Virus record (IMG/VR): IMGVR_UViG_3300009176_000060
Span: 1 to 31,751 of that record
DNA length: 31,751 nucleotides
Reading direction: 5' to 3' (one strand)
DNA from: a virus
The notes beneath the pieces were generated by a model. It saw only the letters and a list, made by a program, of their open reading frames with translations. It ran no database searches and was not told where the DNA came from. Of the stretch, positions 7,922-15,908 are shown in pieces (the first letter of the stretch is position 1; the number at the start of each line of letters is the position of its first letter). The position numbers and the translations under genes were made by a program.

Positions 7922-8797
7922 TTATTTCCCTCCGGTCGATGGGTTCTGGGTCGTCTGCGTGCTGTTCCGCTGGGTGGCGAGCTGTGCGGTCGCCAGCGCA
8001 TTCTCGGCGAGCTTGGAGATCGCCGCGCCGGTCGCAAGGTCGGCGCCGCCCTTCGCCCCACCGATGTTCTGGAGGTTCGCGCCGACAAGCTCGCCGGCCT
8101 TGAGCGCCGCAGCCGAGACGCCAGTCGCGGCGCTCTCGCCGAGGGCGGCGGTGCCATAAAGCGCCTCCCAGGCCTTCTGCTGGTTCGCCAGCTCGTTCTG
8201 GAACTGCTGCTGGTAGGTCTGGCTGGCGAGGCCCTGTCCGTATTCCATTGCGCCCTTGATCGCGGCACCGCTGCCGACGAGGCCCTTCGGCGTCATGGCG
8301 AAGCCGGTGCTCTTGAGGCCCTGGCCGAGCGCCCATTGGTAGCCGGGCGTCTTCTCCAGCGTCTCCTGATCCATCTCGATCGGCTTCATCAGCTTGCTCT
8401 GGAGATAGCCGGGCACCGCCGCCTTGGCAGCCACAGGCATCTTGCCCTGCTGCGTCACCTTCCAGCCCTGCTTCTTTAAGTTAGCGAGCTTCGTCGGGTT
8501 CATCTTTCCAGGAGCGACGTTGATCGTCTTGGTGCCGTAGGTGAGCTTCCAGACCTTGCCCGGCACCTTGGGCTTTGCCGGCACGCCCTCCAGGAGGCCG
8601 ACCGCCTTCGCGCCGCCCTCGGTATACGGTTTCAGGGTTGCCTGCGAGACGGCGTACATCCCCAGCTCGGCGGCAATCGCATCCTTCTGCCCACTGGTTA
8701 CTGCATCAGCGGCCTTGTTGGCCGTGAAGATGTTCGCGATCGCGGAGACGAGGGCCGAGCCGCCGGAAACCAGAGCCAGGATTGTTAGGGGATCCAT
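7922..8797 (-). CDS. DNA-transfer (p32-type) / injection protein
   Basis: 291 residues from ATG 8797, preceded by AGGAGGCG. The N-terminus is hydrophobic (L-T-I-L-A-L-V-S-G-G-S-A-L-V-S-A-I). The central segment, residues 150-215, has the arrangement of phage proteins annotated as DNA transfer or injection proteins: G-Y-Q-W-A-L-G-Q-G, G-L-V-G-S-G-A-A-I-K-G, Y-G-Q-G-L-A-S-Q-T-Y-Q-Q-Q-F, N-Q-Q-K-A-W-E-A-L. The C-terminus is alanine-rich. In relatives this protein sits in the virion and helps DNA enter the cell. Its position after the neck genes fits. Recognition is from memory of the family pattern; confidence is good but not absolute. Confidence 0.72.
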   Translation of the reverse strand: MDPLTILALVSGGSALVSAIANIFTANKAADAVTSGQKDAIAAELGMYAVSQATLKPYTEGGAKAVGLLEGVPAKPKVPGKVWKLTYGTKTINVAPGKMNPTKLANLKKQGWKVTQQGKMPVAAKAAVPGYLQSKLMKPIEMDQETLEKTPGYQWALGQGLKSTGFAMTPKGLVGSGAAIKGAMEYGQGLASQTYQQQFQNELANQQKAWEALYGTAALGESAATGVSAAALKAGELVGANLQNIGGAKGGADLATGAAISKLAENALATAQLATQRNSTQTTQNPSTGGK

Positions 8798-8805
8798 CTC
8801 GCCTC

Positions 8806-9159
8806 CTATGCCGGGTTGCCGTTGGGCACAAACCACAGCACCGGCAGCCCCGTGTACGTGATGATCAGTTGGTCGTCTTGGGACACTGGGAAGGGCCCCG
8901 CCACAAGACCCAGTGAGGGGATGATAACACGCCCGCGTTTCAGCCCGACGCTGCTGACGACACCGCCGACGACCACAGCGTGGCCGGCGTGGACTGCGGT
9001 GTAGGTGAAGGGTGAGGCTGTCACCGTGATCCGCAGGAGCGGTGACGGCGGCGCCACCAGATCGGAGAAGAAGCCCCACCAGCCTTCTGTGGCCCGCCCA
9101 CCCTCGTCAACCAGCGGCTGAAGCCGCGACGGCACGAAGATGGGAGGCTTCTGTGTCAT
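8806..9159 (-). CDS. Small conserved phage structural protein downstream of the tail hub
   Basis: 117 residues from ATG 9159, which follows the tail-hub stop as TGACATG; the 13-residue extension upstream overlaps that gene and is rejected. The N-terminus (P-P-I-F-V-P-S-R-L-Q-P-L-V) and the segments S-P-F-T-Y-T-A and V-V-G-G-V-V-S-S-V-G-L-K-R-G match a pattern I associate with small beta-rich proteins in podovirus tail regions. It occupies the slot of the P22 gp26 tail needle but is too short and not coiled coil, so it is not a needle homologue by sequence. Function unknown. Confidence 0.6.
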   Translation of the reverse strand: MTQKPPIFVPSRLQPLVDEGGRATEGWWGFFSDLVAPPSPLLRITVTASPFTYTAVHAGHAVVVGGVVSSVGLKRGRVIIPSLGLVAGPFPVSQDDQLIITYTGLPVLWFVPNGNPA

Positions 9160-9160
9160 G

Positions 9161-11512
9161 TCACGTCCCCGCCGGGGTGGCCTCGATGAAGACGCCATTC
9201 AAGGCGGTGTCGATCGGCGCCGACCAGGACAGCTCCATGACGATGTCGCGGCCCATGCCAAGGTTTGCCCACCAGGGGAACTCGCCGTATTCGCCCTCGT
9301 TGCCCATGCTGCCCGACAGGGCGTCCTGGAAGGTGGCGCCGCGATCGTAGCTGATGCGGAGGAAGATCTGCGGCGTCGCGAAGCGCGGGCTCGGCAGGAG
9401 GTTGTTGGCGGTGATGGCATCGTTGAACGCAACGAGCTGCGCCTGCGTCAGGGCAACGCCCTCCCAGATGACCATGAAAGCCATGCGCGAGCCGGCGGTC
9501 AGCAGCGTGACGCCATTGCCGGCCGTCGCGATCTGCATCGGGAAGCTCGCCGCCGCCGCGCTCGGCGCCGTGTAGGTCGCGTTGAATGGCGTGATGGTGC
9601 CGGCGTTAAGAAAGACCCCGGCGGCAGCTCCCTCGTCAATCGAGACGGCTTGCACGGACCACTGGTTAAGCGGCACCAAGGGGCCGTCAAAGGGCTGGAT
9701 TTGGGCGTCGTTCCCGTTGAACACGCGAACTCTCAGGGCCCCGATGGGGGCTGATGCCGACGCTATGCCGAAGTCGATCCCGGTGCTGTTGACTAGGCTG
9801 CCGCCACCGGAATCTCCCATGAAGCGGCTGGCAGCGCTCGCCGGCCCGAGGGGGAACACCAGCGCGGCGATCGTGAACTTCGCGTTATTTTTGTGAAGGT
9901 TCTCCATCCACGGCTCGTTGACCGAGTCGTAGGTGAAAAACTGGCTACCGGAGAATATCCAGTGCTCGCTCAGCGACATGCCGCCAGGGATGCCGGTAAA
10001 GACAGGGTCGAACGAGGCGACGGTCGCATCGACGCCGCGGAAGAAATCGTAGCCGCCGCCCGACTCGTCGAACCACTTCTGACCAGAGCCGGGCCATGAC
10101 GACAGCGAGCCTGCTTCCAGGAGCAGCTTCGGAGCCGGCAGCGCGAGGTCGGTGATGATCTGCTGGACAGATTTCGAGTAGGGCCCCGGCACCGTGCCAC
10201 CGAGCGTACCGCCCTGGGTGTCGGCGATCACCCGGTCTACCCGCATCCGCTTCCCGTCGTTTAAGACGTGCGGGATGGTTCTCAGCCGCGTGATTGGGCC
10301 GCCGTCGTCGGTGAGCGTGAACGGGTCGAGCTGATAGAGCGTGCCGTTTTCACGGTCGATCGTCAGCACCATGTCGTAGGCATGGCACCAGCCCTGCGAG
10401 CGGTGTCGCTCCTGGCCGTTAGGCGAAGTCCAAGTCAGCTCGTGCCACTGCTTGCCCTTCGTCTCGCAGGCGAAGGATCTGTTCTCGGCCGGGAAGGTGA
10501 GGATGTAATAATTGTGCCCGAGCAGTTGGTAGCAGCCGCCAATCGCGTCGTCGCACATCCTGAACTTGCCGAAGATCGCCTCGATGCCGGGCGAGCTGAT
10601 CGTCTCGATCTGGAAACCCGCGTCCCAGCGCAGCACAAGGCACTTGCCCTGGCGGCTCCGCGACAGGAAGTAGACGCTGGTATCCTCGGTGGCGATCGAG
10701 TAGGGCGCGACGCTGCCGCGCTCGCTAAAGACGCCGGGCACGATGCCGAACAGAAAGTCCGCCGCCCCCGTCTCGTACCACGCCTCGCCGGTCAGGGTGC
10801 CGAGCAGCCAGAGGTTCTTGTGCATGACGGCGAGGCCGACGATCGGATCGGCCGAGCCGGCCTTCAGGGCGAAGTCGAGCGGGTCGAAGGCGTGCCACGG
10901 ATCGGCCGGATTGGGGCTGTTGGGATAAGGGTCGAGCCCGACCAGATTCCGATACGAAACCTTCTCAAGGCTGATGAACCACCTGTTGGTGCCGAGCGTG
11001 TTGAAGACGAACAGCGTGTCAACCGAGCCCACGTGCGAGGTGCCGTTACTCAGCGTCCCCGTCTCCAGGACGAACTGGGCGTTGAAGTTGACGTCGTTGA
11101 TTGCCGCGCAAGCGTGGTACGCCGACGCCGTGAACACCTCAATGTTGATTGCGTAAGCCGTCCTGGTGCCGTCCACGAGCACGACGGCCCGGCCGTTGTC
11201 CGCCATGATCACGGGCGTTTCGAGCGAGGGGATCGTGGTGAGAAGCTGGTAGCCGAAGAGCTGATCGACAAAGTAGACGCGGCCCGCGACGACGACAAAG
11301 ACGTCTCCGTTCGTCGCGCGAAAGCAGCACCGCCCGATGCCGGGTGCGGGGGGCGTGCCCTTGCGCACCAGCCCCGGTGTCGGGAAGTGCGTCGTCGGGG
11401 CCGGGGCCTGCTCGTCCTCGTTGACCTCGGGGTAGAGGTTGAGACAGCGCTGGCTCGACGGGATGATGGCCCGCGACTGGTAGGCACCACCGAGGAGCGG
11501 GACGCGGGGCAT
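9161..11512 (-). CDS. P22 gp10-like tail hub / packaged-DNA stabilisation protein with lectin-like insertion
   Basis: 783 residues. Residues 1-440 follow the gp10 family: L-L-G-G-A-Y, R-C-L-N-L-Y-P-E, beta-propeller-like repeats such as G-R-V-Y-F-V-D and W-L-L-G-T-L-T-G-E-A-W-Y. The end, from about residue 714, has the family's conserved C-terminus: R-I-S-Y-D-R-G-A-T-F, G-E-Y-G-E-F-P-W-W, L-G-M-G-R-D. gp10 closes the portal channel with gp4 after packaging. P22 gp10 is about 470 residues; the excess here is an insertion of about 270 residues between these parts. ATG 11512 overlaps the upstream stop as TGATG; no strong ribosome site is seen, so coupling is likely. Confidence 0.82.
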   Translation of the reverse strand: MPRVPLLGGAYQSRAIIPSSQRCLNLYPEVNEDEQAPAPTTHFPTPGLVRKGTPPAPGIGRCCFRATNGDVFVVVAGRVYFVDQLFGYQLLTTIPSLETPVIMADNGRAVVLVDGTRTAYAINIEVFTASAYHACAAINDVNFNAQFVLETGTLSNGTSHVGSVDTLFVFNTLGTNRWFISLEKVSYRNLVGLDPYPNSPNPADPWHAFDPLDFALKAGSADPIVGLAVMHKNLWLLGTLTGEAWYETGAADFLFGIVPGVFSERGSVAPYSIATEDTSVYFLSRSRQGKCLVLRWDAGFQIETISSPGIEAIFGKFRMCDDAIGGCYQLLGHNYYILTFPAENRSFACETKGKQWHELTWTSPNGQERHRSQGWCHAYDMVLTIDRENGTLYQLDPFTLTDDGGPITRLRTIPHVLNDGKRMRVDRVIADTQGGTLGGTVPGPYSKSVQQIITDLALPAPKLLLEAGSLSSWPGSGQKWFDESGGGYDFFRGVDATVASFDPVFTGIPGGMSLSEHWIFSGSQFFTYDSVNEPWMENLHKNNAKFTIAALVFPLGPASAASRFMGDSGGGSLVNSTGIDFGIASASAPIGALRVRVFNGNDAQIQPFDGPLVPLNQWSVQAVSIDEGAAAGVFLNAGTITPFNATYTAPSAAAASFPMQIATAGNGVTLLTAGSRMAFMVIWEGVALTQAQLVAFNDAITANNLLPSPRFATPQIFLRISYDRGATFQDALSGSMGNEGEYGEFPWWANLGMGRDIVMELSWSAPIDTALNGVFIEATPAGT
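9376..10185 (-). other. Lectin-like (concanavalin/LamG-type) domain inserted in the tail hub
   Basis: Residues about 444-712 of the hub protein. The pattern fits a jelly-roll lectin fold: W-F-D-E-S-G-G-G-Y-D near the start, F-T-I-A-A-L-V-F-P in the first strands, N-Q-W-S-V-Q-A-V-S-I-D and G-V-F-L-N-A-G in the second half, and a closing helix V-A-L-T-Q-A-Q-L-V-A-F-N-D-A-I. The fold assignment is by pattern and was not modelled. The frame is intact across both joints. Confidence 0.6.
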
Positions 11513-12228
11513 CAGATCGTGTTGTCGGTGTAGACGTTATAGACGCCGTTCCGCACCAGCTCGGCCGGGAGCTTGAGCACGGGGATCTGTGCGTTGGCGT
11601 TGCGGATCACGTTGAGGGCGCCGGCCGCCCTGGCGGAGAGGAACTCGTCCGGCGGGAGCTTGTAGGCGCTGAGCAGCTCGTCCTGGAGGTTAAAGCGGAT
11701 CGCCCGATTGTACTCAGGCGGAAAGTCGAGCGTGTCACTGAGATTGTTGAGCGCCGTGAACTGCTGCTTGGTGATGATCCTGGCCGTGTAGAGGAAGGAC
11801 GGCAGCGGCCAGAAATAGAGCCGCCCCATCGGCCACGCCGCGTCATAGAAGACGTACCTCGGGAAGCTCCCCAGGTGCTGCATCCGGATGTTGTTGTAGG
11901 CCTCCATCGACTGGACGATGTCGAGGGGCCAGCCGACGTCGTTCGGGGGCCCCGGCGAGTTCTGGGTGATCCTGGCGGCCTCCAGGCGATCGGGGCGCGC
12001 GACGTTGAACTGTCCTCCCTCCCCGACCGTGTAGGAGGTCGCGCCGGTCATCGGCAGATCGGTGGGCACCAGATGCCAGATCAGCCAGCGCATGCGCTGC
12101 CACTGATCCAGCATGTCCTTGAGCCGGGTGAACGCCCTGTTGATGTCGTGGGCGCTCGGGGTCAGCCCTAGGCCGGTGACGCCCGCATCCTCCAGAGCAA
12201 TGGTGCAGACATCCCGAGCGGTGGGCAT
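11512..12228 (-). CDS. P22 gp4-like tail accessory / head-closure protein
   Basis: 238 residues. The N-terminus has the family pattern of gp4-type tail accessory factors: T-A-R-D-V-C-T-I-A-L-E-D-A-G-V, then helix F-T-R-L-K-D-M-L-D-Q-W, then S-Y-T-V-G-E-G-G-Q-F-N-V-A-R-P. A second half with P-L-P-S-F-L-Y-T-A-R-I and L-D-F-P-P-E-Y-N-R-A-I-R-F-N-L is typical of related phages, which are longer than the P22 protein (about 166 residues). It binds the portal after packaging and seats the hub. ATG 12228 follows the previous stop as TGACATG, with AGGTGA upstream. The adjacent gp10-like gene supports the call. Confidence 0.78.
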   Translation of the reverse strand: MPTARDVCTIALEDAGVTGLGLTPSAHDINRAFTRLKDMLDQWQRMRWLIWHLVPTDLPMTGATSYTVGEGGQFNVARPDRLEAARITQNSPGPPNDVGWPLDIVQSMEAYNNIRMQHLGSFPRYVFYDAAWPMGRLYFWPLPSFLYTARIITKQQFTALNNLSDTLDFPPEYNRAIRFNLQDELLSAYKLPPDEFLSARAAGALNVIRNANAQIPVLKLPAELVRNGVYNVYTDNTI

Positions 12229-12229
12229 G

Positions 12230-12937
12230 TCAGATCACCTGCTCGGCGATCTTCTCCTGAGCCGCCTCGACCAACGACCTGATCTTCGACGTCTTCATGC
12301 GCTCATCGACCCGGATGTCGAGGTTGGCCGCGAGCTTCATCAGCCGATCGCGCTCCAGCTCGTCGGCAGCCTTGACCGGAGCCCTGACGCCCCTCGCGGC
12401 GTCGATCGCCTGGGTCGGCGTCGGGAACCACCCCTGACCGAGCTTCTCCAGCTCCTTGGCGTTGCCCACGAGCACAGGGGCTTGGGTGGCGTGGAAAAAC
12501 CACGCGGGGTACAGGCGTACGGCATCCTCGCCATACTCCGCCCTCCAGGCTGCCTTGACCGCGTCCTCGTGCGCCTCGTCCTGCACGATGATCTGCGGCG
12601 GCGTCATGCGGACGGGGTACTCACGCCGGGCATAGTACTCGGCGATGAACTCCCTCTGCTCAGGGTCGTTCACGGCCCACGGCAGCGGCATCTTCCACTT
12701 GATCCTGAGAGCCTTCTCCTCCCTGTCCGAGGTGACCTCGATGTCGGGCGGCGTCAAGGCCTTGGGGTAGGGCCGGAATTCGTAGGTGTAGCTCTTGTTG
12801 ACGCCGCGCATCATCGACGCCGGCAGGACGCCGGAGGGTCGCTGATACTGGGCGGCGGCGGTCTGCGTGGCGAGGTACTGCAACGCCGCCATGATCGCCT
12901 GGGGCGACATGCCCTCGGGGAGATTCACCTGGGTCAT
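12230..12937 (-). CDS. Head-cluster hypothetical protein with C-terminal HeH/SAP-like helices
   Basis: 235 residues between coat and gp4-like genes, where many podoviruses have a small accessory protein. The N-terminal 45 residues are helical and glutamine/alanine-rich. The middle has R-L-Y-P-A-W-F-F-H and G-W-F-P-T-P-T-Q-A. Residues 195-230 (R-L-M-K-L-A-A-N-L-D-I-R-V-D, K-T-S-K-I-R-S-L-V-E-A) resemble the helix-extended-loop-helix of HeH/SAP-type modules that bind nucleic acid or act as assembly arms. AGGA lies 6 bases before ATG 12937, and the gene follows the coat terminator-like hairpins. Function not known. Confidence 0.6.
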   Translation of the reverse strand: MTQVNLPEGMSPQAIMAALQYLATQTAAAQYQRPSGVLPASMMRGVNKSYTYEFRPYPKALTPPDIEVTSDREEKALRIKWKMPLPWAVNDPEQREFIAEYYARREYPVRMTPPQIIVQDEAHEDAVKAAWRAEYGEDAVRLYPAWFFHATQAPVLVGNAKELEKLGQGWFPTPTQAIDAARGVRAPVKAADELERDRLMKLAANLDIRVDERMKTSKIRSLVEAAQEKIAEQVI

Positions 12938-12956
12938 CGGAAATCCTCATGGGAAA

Positions 12957-12980
12957 GGAGGCCCGGTGCCCCGAGCCTCC
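12957..12980 (-). terminator. Terminator-like hairpin after the coat gene
   Basis: On the minus strand a 10-bp GC-rich stem (one T-G wobble) with a 4-base loop GGCA is followed by TTTCCC. It sits in the 68-base gap between coat stop and next start. The T-run is short, so it may be a partial terminator or an mRNA-protecting structure rather than a full stop. Confidence 0.5.
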
Positions 12981-12994
12981 ATTACGCTCCATTA

Positions 12995-13016
12995 ACCGTC
13001 CGGCGCTACGGACGGT
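12995..13016 (-). terminator. Perfect 8-bp inverted repeat spanning the coat stop codon
   Basis: ACCGTCCG at 12995-13002 pairs with CGGACGGT at 13009-13016; the 6-base loop holds the TAG of the coat gene. There is no T-run. With the hairpin at 12957-12980 it forms a tandem 3' structure, likely protecting or attenuating the message. Confidence 0.45.
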
Positions 13017-14223
13017 CGGCGACTGCGACGGCCCACTCGCCGCGCGTCCCCAGGAACCCGAACAGAACGTCGAGCCTGTCGATCGCCTGATCGGTCTGCG
13101 GGTTGTACGCGAGAATCGAGCGCATGCTGATGCCGTCGAACACGGCCCGCGACCGCTCCCACACGCCCTCGGGGAGTTCGAGGTCGGCGGTTGCCATCGT
13201 GAACGCATCGGGCTGGTACGCGATGTTTTTGACGTAGACCTCGTTCGCGAGGTTGACTAGCGAGATCGCGGCGCCGGCTGCCGGCGAGGCGGTCACGGTC
13301 TGGTACTGCACCGGCTGTCCGCCCACCGGAGCCACGAGGGCCGGGTAGATCGGGATCGCCGTCGCGCCGCCGAGCACATTCGCCGTGACGACGAACTGCT
13401 TGAGGGTGCCGAGGGTCTGCCGGGTCAGTCGGTTGATGGCGAAGACGCCCGCGATCGTGATGAAGTCGCCGGCATTGAGCGTTCCGGAGATCGCGCCGGT
13501 CACCAAGGTCGCGACGCCAGTCTGGCCGGCACCGGCCACCGTGCCGGCAGTAAAACTCCCGGTCGTGTGCTGGATGACGGTCTGATCTTCAAACCACCTG
13601 AAGCCGAGCGCGTCGTACATGGTGCCTTCCATGTACTGCCGCGAGATCGCGGGGGCCGGGTTGAGCAAGCCGGACAGCGTGCTGACCATGCCGGCACCCG
13701 TGTTCGGCGCGAAGACCAACTTGCGCTGGCCAGGAGGTGCCGAGTTGTTCATCAGCGCAGCGCGAGCGCGGAGCACCGTGAACTGGGTCGGGGACATCAC
13801 CGCGCCGCTGCCGTCCACGTTCGAGACGTAGTTGGCGACGCTGCCCTCCAATCCGGCCATGATGGTGTAGGCCACGTCGGCGGTCAGGAAGGCGATCTTC
13901 GGGGCGAGGATCCGCTCCACGTAGTCGTCGAGCTGCATGGTGCGCTCGACCGAGGAGAAGCTGACATCGACACCGTCCTGGGTCGCCAATGTCATCACGA
14001 TCTGCTGCTCATTGGTATCCTGTGGCTGAGCCGCAGGGCCGTGACGAACAGTGTATTCGTTGGGGAGTCTGATGCGGAGCGAGGTGCCGATCTTGGCGCC
14101 GTCTCTCGCGAACTGATCATCGTACTGGGTGTTGATATTTTGGATGAAGAAGTTGGTGTTCTTCCAAATCCTAACCGCAGCGCGGGTGATCATGGAGATG
14201 GTGAGAATCTGATTGCCGGCCAT
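13006..14223 (-). CDS. Major capsid (coat) protein, P22 gp5 family
   Basis: 405 residues. Features of P22-type coat proteins: an N-terminal helix (L-T-I-S-M-I-T-R-A-A-V-R-I-W-K-N), F-A-R-D-G-A-K-I-G with L-R-I-R-L-P-N-E-Y-T-V-R and G-P-A-A as the N-arm/E-loop region, then D-V-S-F-S-S-V-E-R-T-M-Q-L-D-D-Y. Residues about 215-300 are a beta-rich threonine/glycine segment (T-V-A-G-A-G-Q-T-G-V-A) placed where family members carry an insertion domain. No cysteine. The scaffold gene is directly upstream and the neck genes follow, as in P22. The gene has its own long leader and terminator-like trailer, unlike others in the operon. A GGGGA ribosome site lies about 11 bases before ATG 14223. Confidence 0.85.
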   Translation of the reverse strand: MAGNQILTISMITRAAVRIWKNTNFFIQNINTQYDDQFARDGAKIGTSLRIRLPNEYTVRHGPAAQPQDTNEQQIVMTLATQDGVDVSFSSVERTMQLDDYVERILAPKIAFLTADVAYTIMAGLEGSVANYVSNVDGSGAVMSPTQFTVLRARAALMNNSAPPGQRKLVFAPNTGAGMVSTLSGLLNPAPAISRQYMEGTMYDALGFRWFEDQTVIQHTTGSFTAGTVAGAGQTGVATLVTGAISGTLNAGDFITIAGVFAINRLTRQTLGTLKQFVVTANVLGGATAIPIYPALVAPVGGQPVQYQTVTASPAAGAAISLVNLANEVYVKNIAYQPDAFTMATADLELPEGVWERSRAVFDGISMRSILAYNPQTDQAIDRLDVLFGFLGTRGEWAVAVADRP

Positions 14224-14397
14224 GCGGCTATGGTTCCCCGATCAGAGTGAGACGTGAGGGTTCACTCCGGTGCCCGAGGCCAGATGATTTGACGGGCTCC
14301 TCGGCAATCCTGCCGGCTGGCCCCGCTGCTCGACTGCGGGGGATCTACGAGCCTCTCGACGATGTCGCTCGTCGGTGGCGAAGGTGGGACACTACGC
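14224..14397 (-). promoter_or_regulatory. Structured 174-base leader of the coat gene
   Basis: No coding frame is credible here. It holds several inverted repeats: 14357-14362/14369-14374 (CGACGA/TCGTCG), 14321-14326/14336-14341 (CCCCGC/GCGGGG), 14302-14306/14311-14315 (CGGCA/TGCCG) and 14245-14250/14262-14267 (GAGTGA/TCACTC). No convincing sigma-70 boxes are seen. Likely a regulatory or stabilising leader; a phage-specific promoter cannot be excluded. Confidence 0.45.
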
Positions 14398-15246
14398 CTA
14401 GTGAGTCTTTTTGTTAAGCACCTGTTCGTCGAAACGCTTGACCCAGAGGTCCATAGGCACGTCGTCCCCCAGGCTCTCGCTGACGGCATTGGCGCCCTGG
14501 AGCGGACGGATCGGCTCCAGCTCCTCGTCCTCCTCGACCTCGATCTGACGCCTGCGCCGTGGGGCGGGCTCGTCGTCGTCGTCACCTCTCCTGGCCCTCG
14601 TCGTCGAGGCCATCCTGGCCAGTTGGGCAGCCTGCCTGATCGGTGAGAGACGGAGAAACGCCTCGATCTCGGGTGCGTCTCCCTGACCAAGCGTGGCGAT
14701 CGCCGTCGCGGCATCTTTAGGCGAGCCAGTCGCCTCGATCGCGATCGCTACGAGGTTGGTGGGACCGCCGATCAGCTTGGCGATCTTGTCGCAGGCTTGG
14801 TCGAAAGCCTGCTGGCCATACTTCTCGTTGCCGGCCGCGGTGAACGATTCGAGCTGGATCTCCAGGCGAGCCTGGGCGCGAGCCTCGGTCCTGATCTGGT
14901 CCTCGGTGCGAGCCGGCTTTGGCGGCGCTGGCGGAGGAGGGTTGAGCTTGCGCTCCAGTTCTTCCTTTTCCTTCTCCAGCATCCTGACCTTGACCGCGTA
15001 CTCATTGAGCCGCTCGGCCGGCACCATCCGCTCCTCGGGCGCCTTCTTGGCCCTCTTCGCGGGCTTGGCCGGCGGCTCCTCCTCGGCAACGGGCTCGGCC
15101 GCAGCCTCCTCGGCAGCGACACGCGCCTCCTCCTCGGCAAGCTTGGCCTCCTCGGTGGCCGTCTCGTCAGGCTGAGGCGCACCGGCCTCTTCGGCGGCGA
15201 TCTCGGCCTTGAGGTCGGCCAGCGGGTCAATCAGATCGTCAGGCAT
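14398..15246 (-). CDS. Scaffolding protein
   Basis: 282 residues, highly charged, no cysteine. Residues 10-70 are Glu/Ala-rich disordered repeats, 75-105 a coiled coil (L-N-E-Y-A-V-K-V-R-M-L-E-K-E-K-E-E-L), 110-215 helical with the pattern common in phage scaffolds (G-N-E-K-Y-G-Q, I-A-I-E-A-T-G-S-P-K-D-A-A, P-E-I-E-A-F-L-R-L-S). The basic C-terminal arm (R-R-R-R near residue 230) followed by a helical end could bind coat. Scaffolds guide coat assembly and then leave the procapsid. Position just upstream of coat, plus composition, makes the call. The start follows the preceding stop within a few bases. Confidence 0.8.
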   Translation of the reverse strand: MPDDLIDPLADLKAEIAAEEAGAPQPDETATEEAKLAEEEARVAAEEAAAEPVAEEEPPAKPAKRAKKAPEERMVPAERLNEYAVKVRMLEKEKEELERKLNPPPPAPPKPARTEDQIRTEARAQARLEIQLESFTAAGNEKYGQQAFDQACDKIAKLIGGPTNLVAIAIEATGSPKDAATAIATLGQGDAPEIEAFLRLSPIRQAAQLARMASTTRARRGDDDDEPAPRRRRQIEVEEDEELEPIRPLQGANAVSESLGDDVPMDLWVKRFDEQVLNKKTH

Positions 15247-15567
15247 TTATTTCTTGCTCCGCTTCACCGTGCCCGAGAGCACCTCGGTGATCGACTTCAT
15301 ATGGTCGGAGGCGTGGCTCAGCACGTCCCGCATCAGCTCTTTGTTTTTGGAGATGCGCTGGCTCTCCATGAGTGTCCGCAGGGCCGAGGCGGCCTTCTCG
15401 CCGCGCTCTTCGTCGAGGCCGTTGCCGGCTGCCTTGGCCTTCTTGACGTTCTCCGTCTCCTCCTGCCCCTTGCCCTTGGGGGCCGGCGGAGAGAGCTTGC
15501 CGCCCTTGCCGCCCGGCTTGGACGTCAACGAGCGCTTCAACTCGGCCTTGACCAGTGCATTGCCCAT
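15247..15567 (-). CDS. Small basic hypothetical protein
   Basis: 106 residues from ATG 15567, which overlaps the upstream stop as TGATG and has GGAGG 5 bases before it; the GTG codon one position earlier is less likely. Lysine/glycine-rich first half (K-P-G-G-K-G-G-K-L) and a helical second half (S-A-L-R-T-L-M-E-S-Q-R-I-S-K-N-K-E-L) ending in K-R-S-K-K. Its place between portal-side genes and scaffold suggests a head accessory role, but no family is recognised. Confidence 0.6.
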   Translation of the reverse strand: MGNALVKAELKRSLTSKPGGKGGKLSPPAPKGKGQEETENVKKAKAAGNGLDEERGEKAASALRTLMESQRISKNKELMRDVLSHASDHMKSITEVLSGTVKRSKK

Positions 15568-15908
15568 CACTTCCTCCAGAAAAGGTGCTGCTCCATCGTG
15601 CCTGGGCGATCGGGGCGCAGCATCATCGGCCCCCGGCCCACCTTCTCCGGCCGTCGATGCACGGCCTCTTTGGCGTTTTGTTCGAGCGCCTCAACGATCA
15701 TGTCCTTCATCGTCACCGGCACCTCACTCTCCTTCCGACGCAGCATATCGGTGAGGATCGTCATCGCCAGCTCGCCGAAGCTGGGCCAGTTGCGACCGAT
15801 GAACGTCTCGACACTCGGCCAAAACTTCCGGAAGCGCTCGGTGTGATTGTCCTCCCAGTAGGCTCCGGCCAGCTCCTTGGCCGTCTCGCGGATCAGCTTG
15901 GCGGTCAC
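15567..15908 (-). CDS. Small hypothetical protein, 113 residues
   Basis: GTG start at 15908, overlapping the upstream stop as GTGA, with GGAGG 7 bases before. Helical, aromatic-rich N-terminal half (A-Y-W-E-D-N-H-T-E-R-F-R-K-F-W-P), then L-A-M-T-I-L-T-D-M-L and a basic proline-containing tail. No cysteine or membrane segment. No family recognised; reality of the gene rests on the tight overlap and strong ribosome site. Confidence 0.6.
   Translation of the reverse strand: MTAKLIRETAKELAGAYWEDNHTERFRKFWPSVETFIGRNWPSFGELAMTILTDMLRRKESEVPVTMKDMIVEALEQNAKEAVHRRPEKVGRGPMMLRPDRPGTMEQHLFWRK

Noticed and set aside
7918-8268. N-terminal extension of the 505-residue gene
   Set aside because: Runs out of frame through the preceding gene, is Arg/Ser-rich noise, and ATG 7917 has an ideal ribosome site.
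10268-11533. Long plus-strand open frame (421 codons) opposite the tail-hub gene
   Set aside because: Antisense to a well-supported gp10-like gene; long antisense frames are common in GC-rich DNA, the product is Arg/Asp/Val-rich without any motif, and no ribosome site or neighbours support it.
11512-12228. Tail tube or tail tape-measure gene typical of long-tailed phages
   Set aside because: No gene of that type or programmed frameshift was found; gp4/gp10-like genes point to a short-tailed virion.
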